Positions 17,887 to 25,152 of a DNA stretch of 25,152 nucleotides are shown piece after piece; within the stretch, counting starts at the first letter, position 1, and each line of letters starts with the position of its first letter. The stretch is taken from the NCBI GenBank assembly GCA_964392655.1, contig CAYMQY010000035.1, positions 1-25,152 on the forward strand, written 5' to 3'. Below the pieces are notes generated by a model that did no database searches, had not been told where the DNA came from, and worked only from the letters and a program-made list of their open reading frames with translations. This stretch comes from M3007 sp964392655. Its GTDB lineage: Bacteria; Bacteroidota; Bacteroidia; Chitinophagales; Saprospiraceae. A program made the translations under genes and the position numbers.

Positions 17887-17964
17887 AAGTTCGAAGTACG
17901 ATTCCTGCACAGGACTCACACTTCGTACTTCACAAATCGTACGCGTACTTCGTAACTCGTACTT
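17887..17964. repeat. Heptanucleotide repeats AAGTACG/CGTACTT upstream of rnpB
   Basis: Two heptamers in one orientation (AAGTTCG 17887-17893, AAGTACG 17894-17900) are followed by inverted ones: CGTACTT at 17924-17930, then a contiguous run CGTACTT, CGTAACT, CGTACTT at 17944-17964. The run ends exactly where the rnpB terminal helix begins. The opposed orientation lets the region form a hairpin. Confidence 0.7.
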
Positions 17965-18383
17965 CCAAAAGCCTTGCAAACCGCTCTGCCGCCTTTTCCC
18001 GCGGGGATGGGAGGAAAGTCCGGACAACACAGAGCACCGCACCACCTAAGCGGTGGGGCCTCGGCAACGGCCGGGGTACAGAAAGGGTCACAGAAAACAA
18101 CCGCCCCGATTTTTCGGGGTAAGGGTGAAAATGTGCGGTAAGAGCGCACGGCTTCCCGATGCAAATCGAGGAGCGGATAAACCTTGCGGGTTGAAATGCC
18201 ATGTACACCTTGCGTCTCTTCGGGGAGATGTGTGGCTCGCGCATCGGCCTTCGGGCCGGCAAGGGGGGTAGGCAGCGCAGAGTCCGGTTGCGAAACCGGA
18301 CCCAGATAAATGGCAGAGACCCCGCGTTCCCTTCGGGGCACACGGGGTACAGAATCCGGCTTACAGGTTTGCAGGGCTTTTGG
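17965..18383 (+). ncRNA. rnpB: RNase P RNA (class A)
   Basis: The catalytic RNA of RNase P, which trims the 5' leader from tRNA precursors. The ends pair in an 18-bp P1 helix (17965-17982 with 18366-18383, one G-U pair). The conserved 5' P4 element GAGGAAAGTCCGG is at 18011-18023 and its 3' partner ACAGAATCCGGCTTAC at 18349-18364. The universal CAGATAAATGGCAG is near 18303-18316. GGTGAAAATG and GGTAAGAGCGCAC near 18124-18150 are further family hallmarks. P2 can pair CTCTGCC (17984-17990) with GGCAGAG (18312-18318). At about 419 nt the length is ordinary. Exact ends are inferred from the P1 pairing. Confidence 0.95.
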
Positions 18384-18393
18384 AAATATGCAA

Positions 18394-18426
18394 CGAGCCA
18401 CTCTGACTATTCATCAGAGTGGCTCG
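18394..18426. terminator. Perfect 13-bp stem hairpin after rnpB
   Basis: Arms CGAGCCACTCTGA (18394-18406) and TCAGAGTGGCTCG (18414-18426) enclose a 7-nt loop. It lies between rnpB and the convergent sorting-domain protein gene and could terminate both, but neither side has a U-tract, so it may need a factor or serve as an RNA 3' stabiliser. Confidence 0.55.
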
Positions 18427-18471
18427 CATACCGGGTAAATTGACGGTAGTTGTTGTTAGCTTTGAAGCCGT

Positions 18472-21381
18472 TTACCGAACTACAATCATCTTTTGTGTTT
18501 TTACTGCCGCACCGGCCTGAATGCGTACAAAGTAGAAGCCCTGTGGTAAATTACTTGTGTTCAGAGTAAATGACTGTTCACCGGCGAAGGCATTCTCGTC
18601 AATTTGGCGGCCGAAGTACCGGCCTTCAATGTTGTACACTTCCACCGTTATATCGGCATTTTGCTCAAGCATGAACCGGAGCGTAGCATATTGGTCGGTT
18701 ACGGTCGGGAATAATTGTACGTTGCTGACAAATTTAGCGACATCTTCCGTTTCCACTAAACAAGCAGTATTGATATCCAGAAACTTGGCCCATCCGCAGG
18801 TCCAGTCGTTTTTGCCGTCGAAAGCCCCAACAAAGGTGACCTTGTCGAAGAAAGGCTTGTTAACCCGTGCTGCAGTAAAGGCTGCTGCGCCCGGAGCAAC
18901 AGCAGGAGATATGCCGGTGGGTTGTGCGTTGGGATAGTCCAGATTGAACGGGTTTTGAAGGGCAGCAGCGCTGGAAGCAGCAGCGGTTCCGTTGCCCCAG
19001 CCGGCAGTGTTGAACCAGGGCGCAAGATCTAGCACAGCGGTGTTGGACGAACGGAGCAATTCCGTCGGGCCGGCAACCCAGGTGTTTTTCACTTCAAGCA
19101 ACCCGTTTTTAGCATTGTTCAGCGTAGCATCGCCGTCAATAAACAAGCCAACCGGGTAGTTGCCGATCATAAGCGTATTGAAAATGCCAATCTCGCAATT
19201 GCGGCGCAGGTGTGCGGCGCGGCGGTAGTCGGCGGCTACTGCACCGGCCGGGCCAACGATTGTAACGTTTGAAAAAGTAGGGGCTGTTTTAGGTGTAGCC
19301 GTGGAACCGGAGGCATTGTTATCCACCTCAAAACCATTGGAATTGCTGATATCGGCGACCAGCGGGTCGCGTACCGACAACGCATATTGAATGTTACCGC
19401 TATATCCGAAATCGCAGTCGAAATCATCATCAAGGCCGCGGTATGCGATCAGGTTTTTGCAGTTGACCGTACCTCCAAACCATTCGAACGAGTCGTCGTT
19501 GGCATAGGAAACCTGTACGTATTCCACTGTAGTTTTGTTACCGACACCGCCCATTGTAAGGCCGTTGATCTCGTTATTCGGCTGGAATGCAATGCCGGCA
19601 TACTCAATGCGCACATAGCGCAGAATACCGGAATTATCGTCTTCTTTGCCACAGCCCCCGGGCTGATCGCCACTGCCATAAAGGCCCAGTACCGGATCCA
19701 GACCGCCTTCAATGAGGCCCAGACAAGCAGTGCCGTTGTACACCTGGTTTGTAGGCGCGTATCCAAGTATGATTAAACCACCCCATGAGCCATAGCTGGG
19801 ATTCGGGTCATTGGTGGTGAAAATTATCGGCAAGTCTTTAGTGCCGTCGGCAATAATTTTGGAACAACGAGAAACAATCAGGGCGCCTTTGGAGCCTTTG
19901 TCCCCTTTGATGACAGTACCTGGAGCAATCGTCAGGGTAGCGCAATTGGTTACATAAACGAAACCTTGCAAGATGTAGGTTTTGTCGGCGGTCCAGTTTG
20001 TATTGGTGGTGATGTTGCCGGTTACGATCACTTCCTGATTCGACGGAAGGCACCCGCCGCCAACGCCTCCTGCCCAGCGCGCCCAGGGGCAAGTCCAGTC
20101 GCCTGAAGGGCCAAACGCACCTGCATAACTTACAGGAGTAAAAAATGCATCCTGAATTCTGGGGTCCGTGTTGAATTTGGCGTAGTTAAGTACGGGCGAG
20201 TTGGCATTCGGACGCGGGTTGGGCAGGTCCACATTGAACGGGTTGATCAGGCCTGCATCGGCGGCATTTGTCCCTGCCGAAATTTGGTTGCCGGTAGCCC
20301 AGGTATTGATATCGAAACCAACACCGGCAGTTGCATTTGTGCTCAGCGGAGTGGTCATGCCATGAAAAAAACTGTTTTTCACGAGCAACTTGCCGCTCAA
20401 GGCATGTGTGGCGCAGGAGTCACCGTCTATGAACAGACCAACGGGATATTGTCCGACAAAAACAGAATTGAAAATGGCAATTTCATTGTTGCGGCGCAAG
20501 TGAGCAGCCCGGCGATAATCGGCGGCCACGGTTCCGGAAGGACCTGCAATGGTCACATTGGAAAATGTAGGTCGCGTTTTTGGCGTAATCCCGCTTCCGG
20601 AAGCATTATTGTCAACTTCAAACCCATTGGAGTTGCTAATATCGGCTACCTGCGAATCACGGGAGGAAAATGCAAACTGAACCTTGCCCGAATACCCGAA
20701 ATCACAATCGAAATCATCATCAAGGGCGCGATACGCGATCAGGTACTTGCAGTTGACGGTGCCGCCGAACCATTCAAATGCATCGTCGTTGGCATAAGAA
20801 ACCTGCACATACTCAATGGTGGTTTTGTTTCCGACACCACCCATCGTGAGGCCGTTGATCTCGTTGTTCGGCTGGAATGCAATTCCGGCATACTCAATGC
20901 GCACATAGCGCAGAATTCCAGAGTTGTCGTCGTCCTTGGCGCCGCCGGTTTGGTCGCCACCACCGTACAGGCCTTTGACGGGGTCCAAACCACCTTCGAT
21001 CAGGCCAAGCCCATTCGTGCCGTTGTATATCTGATTGGTGGAAGCATACCCCAAAACGATCACACCGCCCCAGTCGCCATACGACGGAGCGGCTTCGCTA
21101 CTGGTAAAAACGATCGGTTCGGAAGGGGTTCCATTGGCAATGATCTGAGCACCGCGGGTAATGATCAAGGCTCCTTTCGAACTTTTTTCCCCCTTGATGA
21201 CGGTACCAGGCTCAATAGTAAGTTTGGCGCCATTGGTCACGTATACAAAACCGCTAAGCAGGTAGGTGTTGTTTTTTGTCCACGTGGTATTTGTTGAGAT
21301 GTCGCCCGAAACCGTGATCTGGGCTGAAAGTTGCATGGCAGCAACAAACAGGAAAATGACTGGTAACAATGCTCTATTCAT
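18472..21381 (-). CDS. Secreted duplicated beta-helix protein with T9SS sorting domain
   Basis: A 969-residue exported protein. A signal peptide (about 1-20, ending LSAQ) is followed by two homologous units of 429 residues, measured between the WGG(V/L)I(V/I)LGYA motifs. Each unit starts GDIST/GNITTNT.W, continues with TIEPGTVIKG-type turns, and carries the strongly conserved stretch SGILRYVRIEYAGIAFQP and DDDFDCDFGYSG. Short repeated beta strands suggest a right-handed parallel beta-helix. The last roughly 85 residues (VQLFPTVTDQYATL, LPQGFYFVRIQAG, KTQKMIVVR) form a type-A type IX sorting domain. Homologues are usually annotated only as sorting-domain proteins. It lies downstream of a TonB-dependent receptor in the same orientation and shares an upstream direct-repeat array with it. 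A role in capturing or processing the receptor's substrate is inferred, not shown. Confidence 0.87.
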   Translation of the reverse strand: MNRALLPVIFLFVAAMQLSAQITVSGDISTNTTWTKNNTYLLSGFVYVTNGAKLTIEPGTVIKGEKSSKGALIITRGAQIIANGTPSEPIVFTSSEAAPSYGDWGGVIVLGYASTNQIYNGTNGLGLIEGGLDPVKGLYGGGDQTGGAKDDDNSGILRYVRIEYAGIAFQPNNEINGLTMGGVGNKTTIEYVQVSYANDDAFEWFGGTVNCKYLIAYRALDDDFDCDFGYSGKVQFAFSSRDSQVADISNSNGFEVDNNASGSGITPKTRPTFSNVTIAGPSGTVAADYRRAAHLRRNNEIAIFNSVFVGQYPVGLFIDGDSCATHALSGKLLVKNSFFHGMTTPLSTNATAGVGFDINTWATGNQISAGTNAADAGLINPFNVDLPNPRPNANSPVLNYAKFNTDPRIQDAFFTPVSYAGAFGPSGDWTCPWARWAGGVGGGCLPSNQEVIVTGNITTNTNWTADKTYILQGFVYVTNCATLTIAPGTVIKGDKGSKGALIVSRCSKIIADGTKDLPIIFTTNDPNPSYGSWGGLIILGYAPTNQVYNGTACLGLIEGGLDPVLGLYGSGDQPGGCGKEDDNSGILRYVRIEYAGIAFQPNNEINGLTMGGVGNKTTVEYVQVSYANDDSFEWFGGTVNCKNLIAYRGLDDDFDCDFGYSGNIQYALSVRDPLVADISNSNGFEVDNNASGSTATPKTAPTFSNVTIVGPAGAVAADYRRAAHLRRNCEIGIFNTLMIGNYPVGLFIDGDATLNNAKNGLLEVKNTWVAGPTELLRSSNTAVLDLAPWFNTAGWGNGTAAASSAAALQNPFNLDYPNAQPTGISPAVAPGAAAFTAARVNKPFFDKVTFVGAFDGKNDWTCGWAKFLDINTACLVETEDVAKFVSNVQLFPTVTDQYATLRFMLEQNADITVEVYNIEGRYFGRQIDENAFAGEQSFTLNTSNLPQGFYFVRIQAGAAVKTQKMIVVR

Positions 21382-21418
21382 AGCAGGTAACTTTAAATTG
21401 GTGGTTGTTTAACGGCCA

Positions 21419-21497
21419 CAAAGGTCGCCCAGCCGGAGAGGGGGCAGAAATCCATAGGGTTAAGTTTGGATTAAGTCTGAATGAAGTGCATATTAAC
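21419..21497 (-). promoter_or_regulatory. 11-bp direct-repeat array with -7-like element (beta-helix gene)
   Basis: On the plus strand the units TTAAG (21460), TTAAG (21471), TGAAG (21482) and TTAAC (21493) repeat with an exact 11-bp period; in the sense of the gene these read CTTAA-like. A -7-like GACCTTTG (one mismatch from TAnnTTTG) occupies 21426-21419, 34 bp from the first unit and 38 bp before the start codon. Direct repeats at one helical turn are typical of PhoB/OmpR-family response-regulator boxes. The regulator's identity is inferred. Confidence 0.6.
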
Positions 21498-21512
21498 AGA
21501 GGGGCTTTGAGT

Positions 21513-21550
21513 AAAAAAAAGTCCGGGCAAACTTGCGTCGTCCGGACTTT
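21513..21550 (-). terminator. Intrinsic terminator of the TonB-receptor gene
   Basis: Reading the minus strand, AAAGTCCGG (21550-21542) pairs with CCGGACTTT (21526-21518) and is followed by an eight-base T run (21520-21513). It lies 86 bp beyond the receptor stop codon and just upstream of the repeat array of the next gene. Confidence 0.85.
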
Positions 21551-21635
21551 GTAACAATTCCTAACCTTAATTAATTATTGAAATCTGTATTTCTGGATGC
21601 TAAGGCTTGTTTCAGGGTAAGCCGGAGCCCGGGTG

Positions 21636-24431
21636 TCAAAATTTCCAGCCAAAACTCATTGTAATCGTGCTGCCAAGATTGAGGCGCTGCATGATATTGT
21701 CACCCTGCCCTTCGTCGTAGCGGTGGTTGGCATTATTGTCTTGATAATAAATGAAGTCGGGGCTGAAGATATCTCCCCAGGTCATCTTGATCTCGCCGCG
21801 CTGCCAGAGTGTTTTGCTGATCTGAAAATCGAGCAAATGGCGGTGGCGTTCGTAAACATCGCCATAACCTTCCGTACCAACCTGCGCCACGCGGTCGCCG
21901 ATTACATTGTATACGACGGTGGAACTAAGCCCCCAGTTGGGGTTGCTGTACGTAATGCCCCCGTTGATGATGTAGGGTGATTGTCCTTGCAAATTGCGCG
22001 TGGGATCGAATCGGGAAACGTTGGATAAATCGAGCGTGGAACGGCCCAGAGTACCGTTTGCAAATACTGTCACATTTTCGAGACCAGGCGCAACAAATCC
22101 GAGGTTCTTGCGCACTTCCAGTTCTACCCCGATATTTTCGGCACTGCGGATATTCTGGTACGAGAATGTACGGGTACCCGTTCCAAGGCTGGTAAAGGTA
22201 AATTCGATGGGGTTGTTGAACTTTTTGTAAAACAGACTTACACTGAACAATTCATTTTGCCCGGGATAGATTTCATACCGCAGGTCAGCATTGTACACAT
22301 CCGTCGGGACGAGGTCGGGGTTGCCGACAACCGCAGCGTACAACCGGTTGTCGAAAAAGGCAAAAGGAGCAATTTCGCGGAACTCCGGACGGCTGACGGT
22401 TTTGGAACCTGACAGGCGAAGCTGGTGCTTATCGTTAAAACTGTACGTCAGATTAGCCGAAGGCAACCAACTGTTTACTTCGGTATTGATGTTCACGGGA
22501 GTGTTTCCCGGATACTCGAACGACTCCATGTGCTGGGTAAAACGCTCGAAGCGTACTCCCCACGAGATGCGAAGTTTTTCAAACAGTTTGTTGTCAAACA
22601 TCAGGTAAGCCGCAGAAAGCGAAGAGTTTGCATTATACGCATCACTGGGGTTGGTAATTTCGTCGAGCAGGAATGCATCGGCGTTGATGTTTTCCGGTGC
22701 AAAAATTTGATCCTGTGGCAGTTCCAGCAAAGCACTGTTGAAGCCGGCGATCTTGCCCCGGATAAAGCCAAGGTTGCGCGCACTAAATTGCCGGTCTTTC
22801 TTTTGATACAAGCCGCCAATTTTGAACGACTGTTTGGTGCCAGCGATGGCAAACGGGACATTCAAATCCACATTCCCGTTGACAATATCTTCCGACAGGC
22901 TGGAGTAAAAACGACCGCTGCGAAAGGGATCAGCCGAACCAAAGGGCACAAATGCACGAAATGGTACATCATCACCGGCATCGAATGGTTTGGAATAGAA
23001 CATCCGGCGCAATGCAGGTACGTCGCTCTTCATCTGGTTAAAACCACCGCCCCATGAAAGCCGAATGTTATTTAAACCAAATGAGTGTTCGCCTCCAATG
23101 CGGGAAGTAAGCAGGTGGTTTTCCGTGTATTCATTGAACGTATATTTCACATATTGCTCCCGTTCGATTTCGCGCCCCTCGCGGTTCGTAATACTTGTAT
23201 TCGAATTGGTGGAGTAGGTTCCCTGCAAGATCAACTTATGGCGTGCTCCGATCTTCAGGGCTGTATTCAACAGGCTGCCCCACAACACGTTATTCCGAAA
23301 CTCCTGATCGTTGTACGCGAGTATCTGACTTTGAGTATCAAAGTCATTGCGCTCACCGGTTTGCAAACGGTTGGTATTGCTGTATGAAACGGCAAACGTG
23401 GAACCAAACTGTACTTTTCGGTTTGGATCGGTTACCAAACCTGTTGCAATTTGGAAGTTGCTATTGGGTGCAGCGCTGTTCTTCTGTTCGATCGCCCAGT
23501 CATTTGGCAGCATTTGAGAATATCGGACTTTATCAGCCTTGGTTGCCGTCTGAAATTCAGTAGCACTCGGGAAGCCGGCGGGCAGCGCGCGCGTCCCGTC
23601 ATCTGTTCCCAAAAAGTCCGTAGCACCACCAGCAGCAGTCTGATATGGTTTGAATGTGGATACGGTATTGTATCCTGCACCGACATTCACCCGTACATAG
23701 TTTTCATCCGGAATATCCTTGGTATTAACCAAAATGGCGCCGCCGGCAAACTCCCCGGGCAGATCGGCGCCGGCAGTTTTGACGACAACCAGATTGTCGA
23801 GCATTGCTGAAGGAAACAAGTCAAAGGAGAATGCCTTCCGGTCAGGTTCGGTGCTGCTAAGCAAAGCGCCATTAAGCAGCGCAATATTGTAGCGGTCGTT
23901 CAGGCCACGAATAATCGCAAATTTATTATCCTGAATACTGGCTCCACTGACCCGGCGTATCACATCGCCAGTGGTACGATCGGGCGTCCGTTTAATGGTT
24001 TCCGCGCTGATCCCGTCGGCTACTACGGCACTGTTTTTTTGAAGTATGGTCAGCGCGCTCATCGAAGAACGCTGTGCGGTAGCCGTTACGACCACCTCGG
24101 CAATCATCTGAGCTGTAGATTCTTCCAGGGCAATATTGACGGTAGCAGCCTCGCCGTTTTTCACCACGACATCGTCAATGCGCTTCTCGGCATATCCGGT
24201 GTAACCCACTGAAATCGTATGTACACCGACCGGGACATTGGCAATCATAAAATTACCTTCGTAGTCGGTTATGGCGCCACCGACTCCGTTGTCAAGCCGA
24301 ACCGTGCAGCCGATCAGGCCTTCTGCATTTTTGGCATCAATAACTTTACCGGAGATGGAACCCTTTTGGGCTTGAATAAATACAGGGAGGAGCAGCAAAA
24401 TGCTGAGAATAAGGTTGGAACTGCGTTTCAT
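21636..24431 (-). CDS. TonB-dependent outer-membrane receptor
   Basis: A 931-residue outer-membrane active transporter. A signal peptide (about 1-21, ending VFIQAQ) precedes a carboxypeptidase-regulatory-like beta sandwich (about 24-110: GSISGKVIDAKNAEGLIGCT, YEGNFMIANVPVG). The plug domain runs from about 130 to 240, including DVIRRVSGASIQDNKFAIIRG and PGEFAGGAILVNTKD. The rest is a 22-strand barrel with aromatic-rich strands, ending in the canonical terminal phenylalanine (TMSFGWKF). ATG at 24431 is preferred over an in-frame TTG at 24455. There is no SusD-like partner, so it is not a classical polysaccharide-utilisation pair; the downstream beta-helix protein takes that place. The substrate is unknown. 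An 11-bp repeat array upstream suggests response-regulator control, perhaps by phosphate. Confidence 0.92.
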   Translation of the reverse strand: MKRSSNLILSILLLLPVFIQAQKGSISGKVIDAKNAEGLIGCTVRLDNGVGGAITDYEGNFMIANVPVGVHTISVGYTGYAEKRIDDVVVKNGEAATVNIALEESTAQMIAEVVVTATAQRSSMSALTILQKNSAVVADGISAETIKRTPDRTTGDVIRRVSGASIQDNKFAIIRGLNDRYNIALLNGALLSSTEPDRKAFSFDLFPSAMLDNLVVVKTAGADLPGEFAGGAILVNTKDIPDENYVRVNVGAGYNTVSTFKPYQTAAGGATDFLGTDDGTRALPAGFPSATEFQTATKADKVRYSQMLPNDWAIEQKNSAAPNSNFQIATGLVTDPNRKVQFGSTFAVSYSNTNRLQTGERNDFDTQSQILAYNDQEFRNNVLWGSLLNTALKIGARHKLILQGTYSTNSNTSITNREGREIEREQYVKYTFNEYTENHLLTSRIGGEHSFGLNNIRLSWGGGFNQMKSDVPALRRMFYSKPFDAGDDVPFRAFVPFGSADPFRSGRFYSSLSEDIVNGNVDLNVPFAIAGTKQSFKIGGLYQKKDRQFSARNLGFIRGKIAGFNSALLELPQDQIFAPENINADAFLLDEITNPSDAYNANSSLSAAYLMFDNKLFEKLRISWGVRFERFTQHMESFEYPGNTPVNINTEVNSWLPSANLTYSFNDKHQLRLSGSKTVSRPEFREIAPFAFFDNRLYAAVVGNPDLVPTDVYNADLRYEIYPGQNELFSVSLFYKKFNNPIEFTFTSLGTGTRTFSYQNIRSAENIGVELEVRKNLGFVAPGLENVTVFANGTLGRSTLDLSNVSRFDPTRNLQGQSPYIINGGITYSNPNWGLSSTVVYNVIGDRVAQVGTEGYGDVYERHRHLLDFQISKTLWQRGEIKMTWGDIFSPDFIYYQDNNANHRYDEGQGDNIMQRLNLGSTITMSFGWKF

Positions 24432-24452
24432 ATTTATACAGATTTTCGGGGG

Positions 24453-24531
24453 CAAAAGTCCTGTGGTAGTGTGAAGCCAGTTTGAAGGGTAGTTTAAGTT
24501 ATTGTTAAGTTTGGGTCAAGCCCAACTCAAT
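24453..24531 (-). promoter_or_regulatory. 11-bp direct-repeat array with -7-like element (receptor gene)
   Basis: Plus-strand units TGAAG (24472), TGAAG (24483), TTAAG (24494), TTAAG (24505), TCAAG (24516) and TCAAT (24527) recur every 11 bp without exception. A -7-like GACTTTTG is at 24460-24453. The TTAAG-TTAAG pair is 34 bp from it, the same distance as in the array before the beta-helix gene. The array lies between the receptor gene and the divergent lipoprotein gene at 24573 and could act on both. Confidence 0.65.
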
Positions 24532-24572
24532 GCCTCCAAGCCCCCGTCTGTGGAGAAAAACAAACCTGTGTT

Positions 24573-25025
24573 ATGAAAAAAACTTTCGTGTTCCTTGCCT
24601 TCCTCACAGTGTTCGGCTGTAAAAAAGAAACTGTGGAAAACCCCGATTCTTTCATTTTCGGCCATGCCTACGGCTTCTGTGCCGGCAACTGCGTCACCGT
24701 GTTCAAACTTGAGGGCGACACCCTGTTCGCCGACGACGATGCCTCGTATCAAACGCTTGGTGAAAACCAGGAAATCCCTTTCCAGTCGGTCAGTTTGCCT
24801 ACGGAAAAAGTGAATCTGGCCAAGGCGCTTCAGGCGCAAATCCCGGCCAATTTGTACCACGAACCCGATGGGAATGTGGGTTGTCCCGACTGCCGCGACC
24901 AGGGCCTGTACTACATCAAAATTAAAACAGGAAATACTGTGCGCGAGTGGCGTATTGATCCGGACTCGGAGCAGTACAGCGCCTTCGGTGATGCCATCCG
25001 GGAGACGGTGGATCAGTTGAAATGA
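24573..25025 (+). CDS. Small lipoprotein of unknown function
   Basis: A 150-residue protein with a clear lipoprotein signal: MKKTFVFLAFLTVFGC, with the lipid-carrying cysteine at 16 followed by KKE. The mature part has a cysteine pair in GFCAGNC (about 35-42) and a second pair in GCPDCRDQG (about 108-116), which could form disulfides or bind a metal. The C-terminal YYIKIKTGNTVREWRIDP looks like a final beta hairpin. I cannot assign a family; similar short lipoproteins are annotated as hypothetical in Bacteroidota. It is divergent from the receptor gene across the repeat array and is followed by a long hairpin that probably ends its transcript. A shared role with the receptor is possible but only inferred from position. 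Confidence 0.75.
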   Translation: MKKTFVFLAFLTVFGCKKETVENPDSFIFGHAYGFCAGNCVTVFKLEGDTLFADDDASYQTLGENQEIPFQSVSLPTEKVNLAKALQAQIPANLYHEPDGNVGCPDCRDQGLYYIKIKTGNTVREWRIDPDSEQYSAFGDAIRETVDQLK

Positions 25026-25043
25026 GCCGCGCGCGCGCGACAA

Positions 25044-25140
25044 CAACGGGAACGCGGAGTACGCGGATCAAGCGGATAACCGCAGATTTTTTAAAAAATC
25101 CCGAGTTATCCGCTTGTTCCGCGTACTCCGCGTTACCGTT
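25044..25140. repeat. Long palindromic element / hairpin
   Basis: Arms of 30 bp (25051-25080 and 25105-25134) match with a single mismatch. They extend outward by AACGG/CCGTT (25044-25048 and 25136-25140) after one mismatch and inward through the palindrome GATTTTTTAAAAAATC (25085-25100). The arms contain repeated GCGGA motifs. This could terminate the lipoprotein gene, but its size suggests a dispersed intergenic palindrome. A run of alternating CG (25028-25039) precedes it. Confidence 0.8.
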
Positions 25141-25152
25141 AATATACCCCCA

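Noticed and set aside
18472..24431. Polysaccharide-utilisation (SusC/SusD) locus
   Set aside because: No SusD-like lipoprotein, glycoside hydrolase or sugar-sensing regulator is present beside the receptor.

Overview
The window looks like a chromosomal segment of a Bacteroidota bacterium, probably a fairly GC-rich Saprospiria- or Chitinophagia-like lineage; the exact family cannot be fixed by eye. The evidence is two secreted proteins ending in type-A type IX secretion (Por) sorting domains, a TonB-dependent receptor with an N-terminal carboxypeptidase-regulatory-like domain, several matches to the Bacteroidota -7 promoter element TAnnTTTG, and a bacterial class A RNase P RNA. One 100-N scaffold gap (2098-2197) lies inside a repetitive gene.

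Left part (1-8290): an AAA_14/DUF4143-type ATPase gene is preceded by three dyad symmetries spaced exactly 33 bp apart, the third enclosing its start codon. It converges, across a shared terminator, on a giant secreted protein of DUF4397-like repeats (211-214 aa units, at least eight) with a sorting tail. Divergent from that is a polytopic membrane protein resembling GT-C glycosyltransferases, then a small SnoaL/NTF2-like lipoprotein on the minus strand.

Middle part (8290-17714): an MgtA-type magnesium P-type ATPase, a THUMP-like-domain SAM methyltransferase, a membrane-anchored class III cyclase with adenylate-type specificity residues, and a 1253-aa multi-membrane-segment sensor histidine kinase without an adjacent response regulator. 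These look like independent single-gene units in mixed orientation, not an operon.

Right part (17715-25152): rnpB, with heptanucleotide tandem repeats abutting its 5' end, then two minus-strand genes: a TonB-dependent receptor and, downstream, a secreted protein built of two 429-aa right-handed beta-helix-like units with a sorting tail. Both genes carry upstream a four-unit direct-repeat array of T(T/G/C)AA(G) with exact 11-bp period, in the same register relative to a -7-like element. This resembles a Pho-box or other OmpR/PhoB-family response-regulator site and suggests co-regulation of receptor and secreted partner, possibly together with a divergent small lipoprotein gene. That is the most interesting signal here. 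The window ends in a roughly 97-nt near-perfect hairpin, probably an interspersed palindromic element acting as a terminator.
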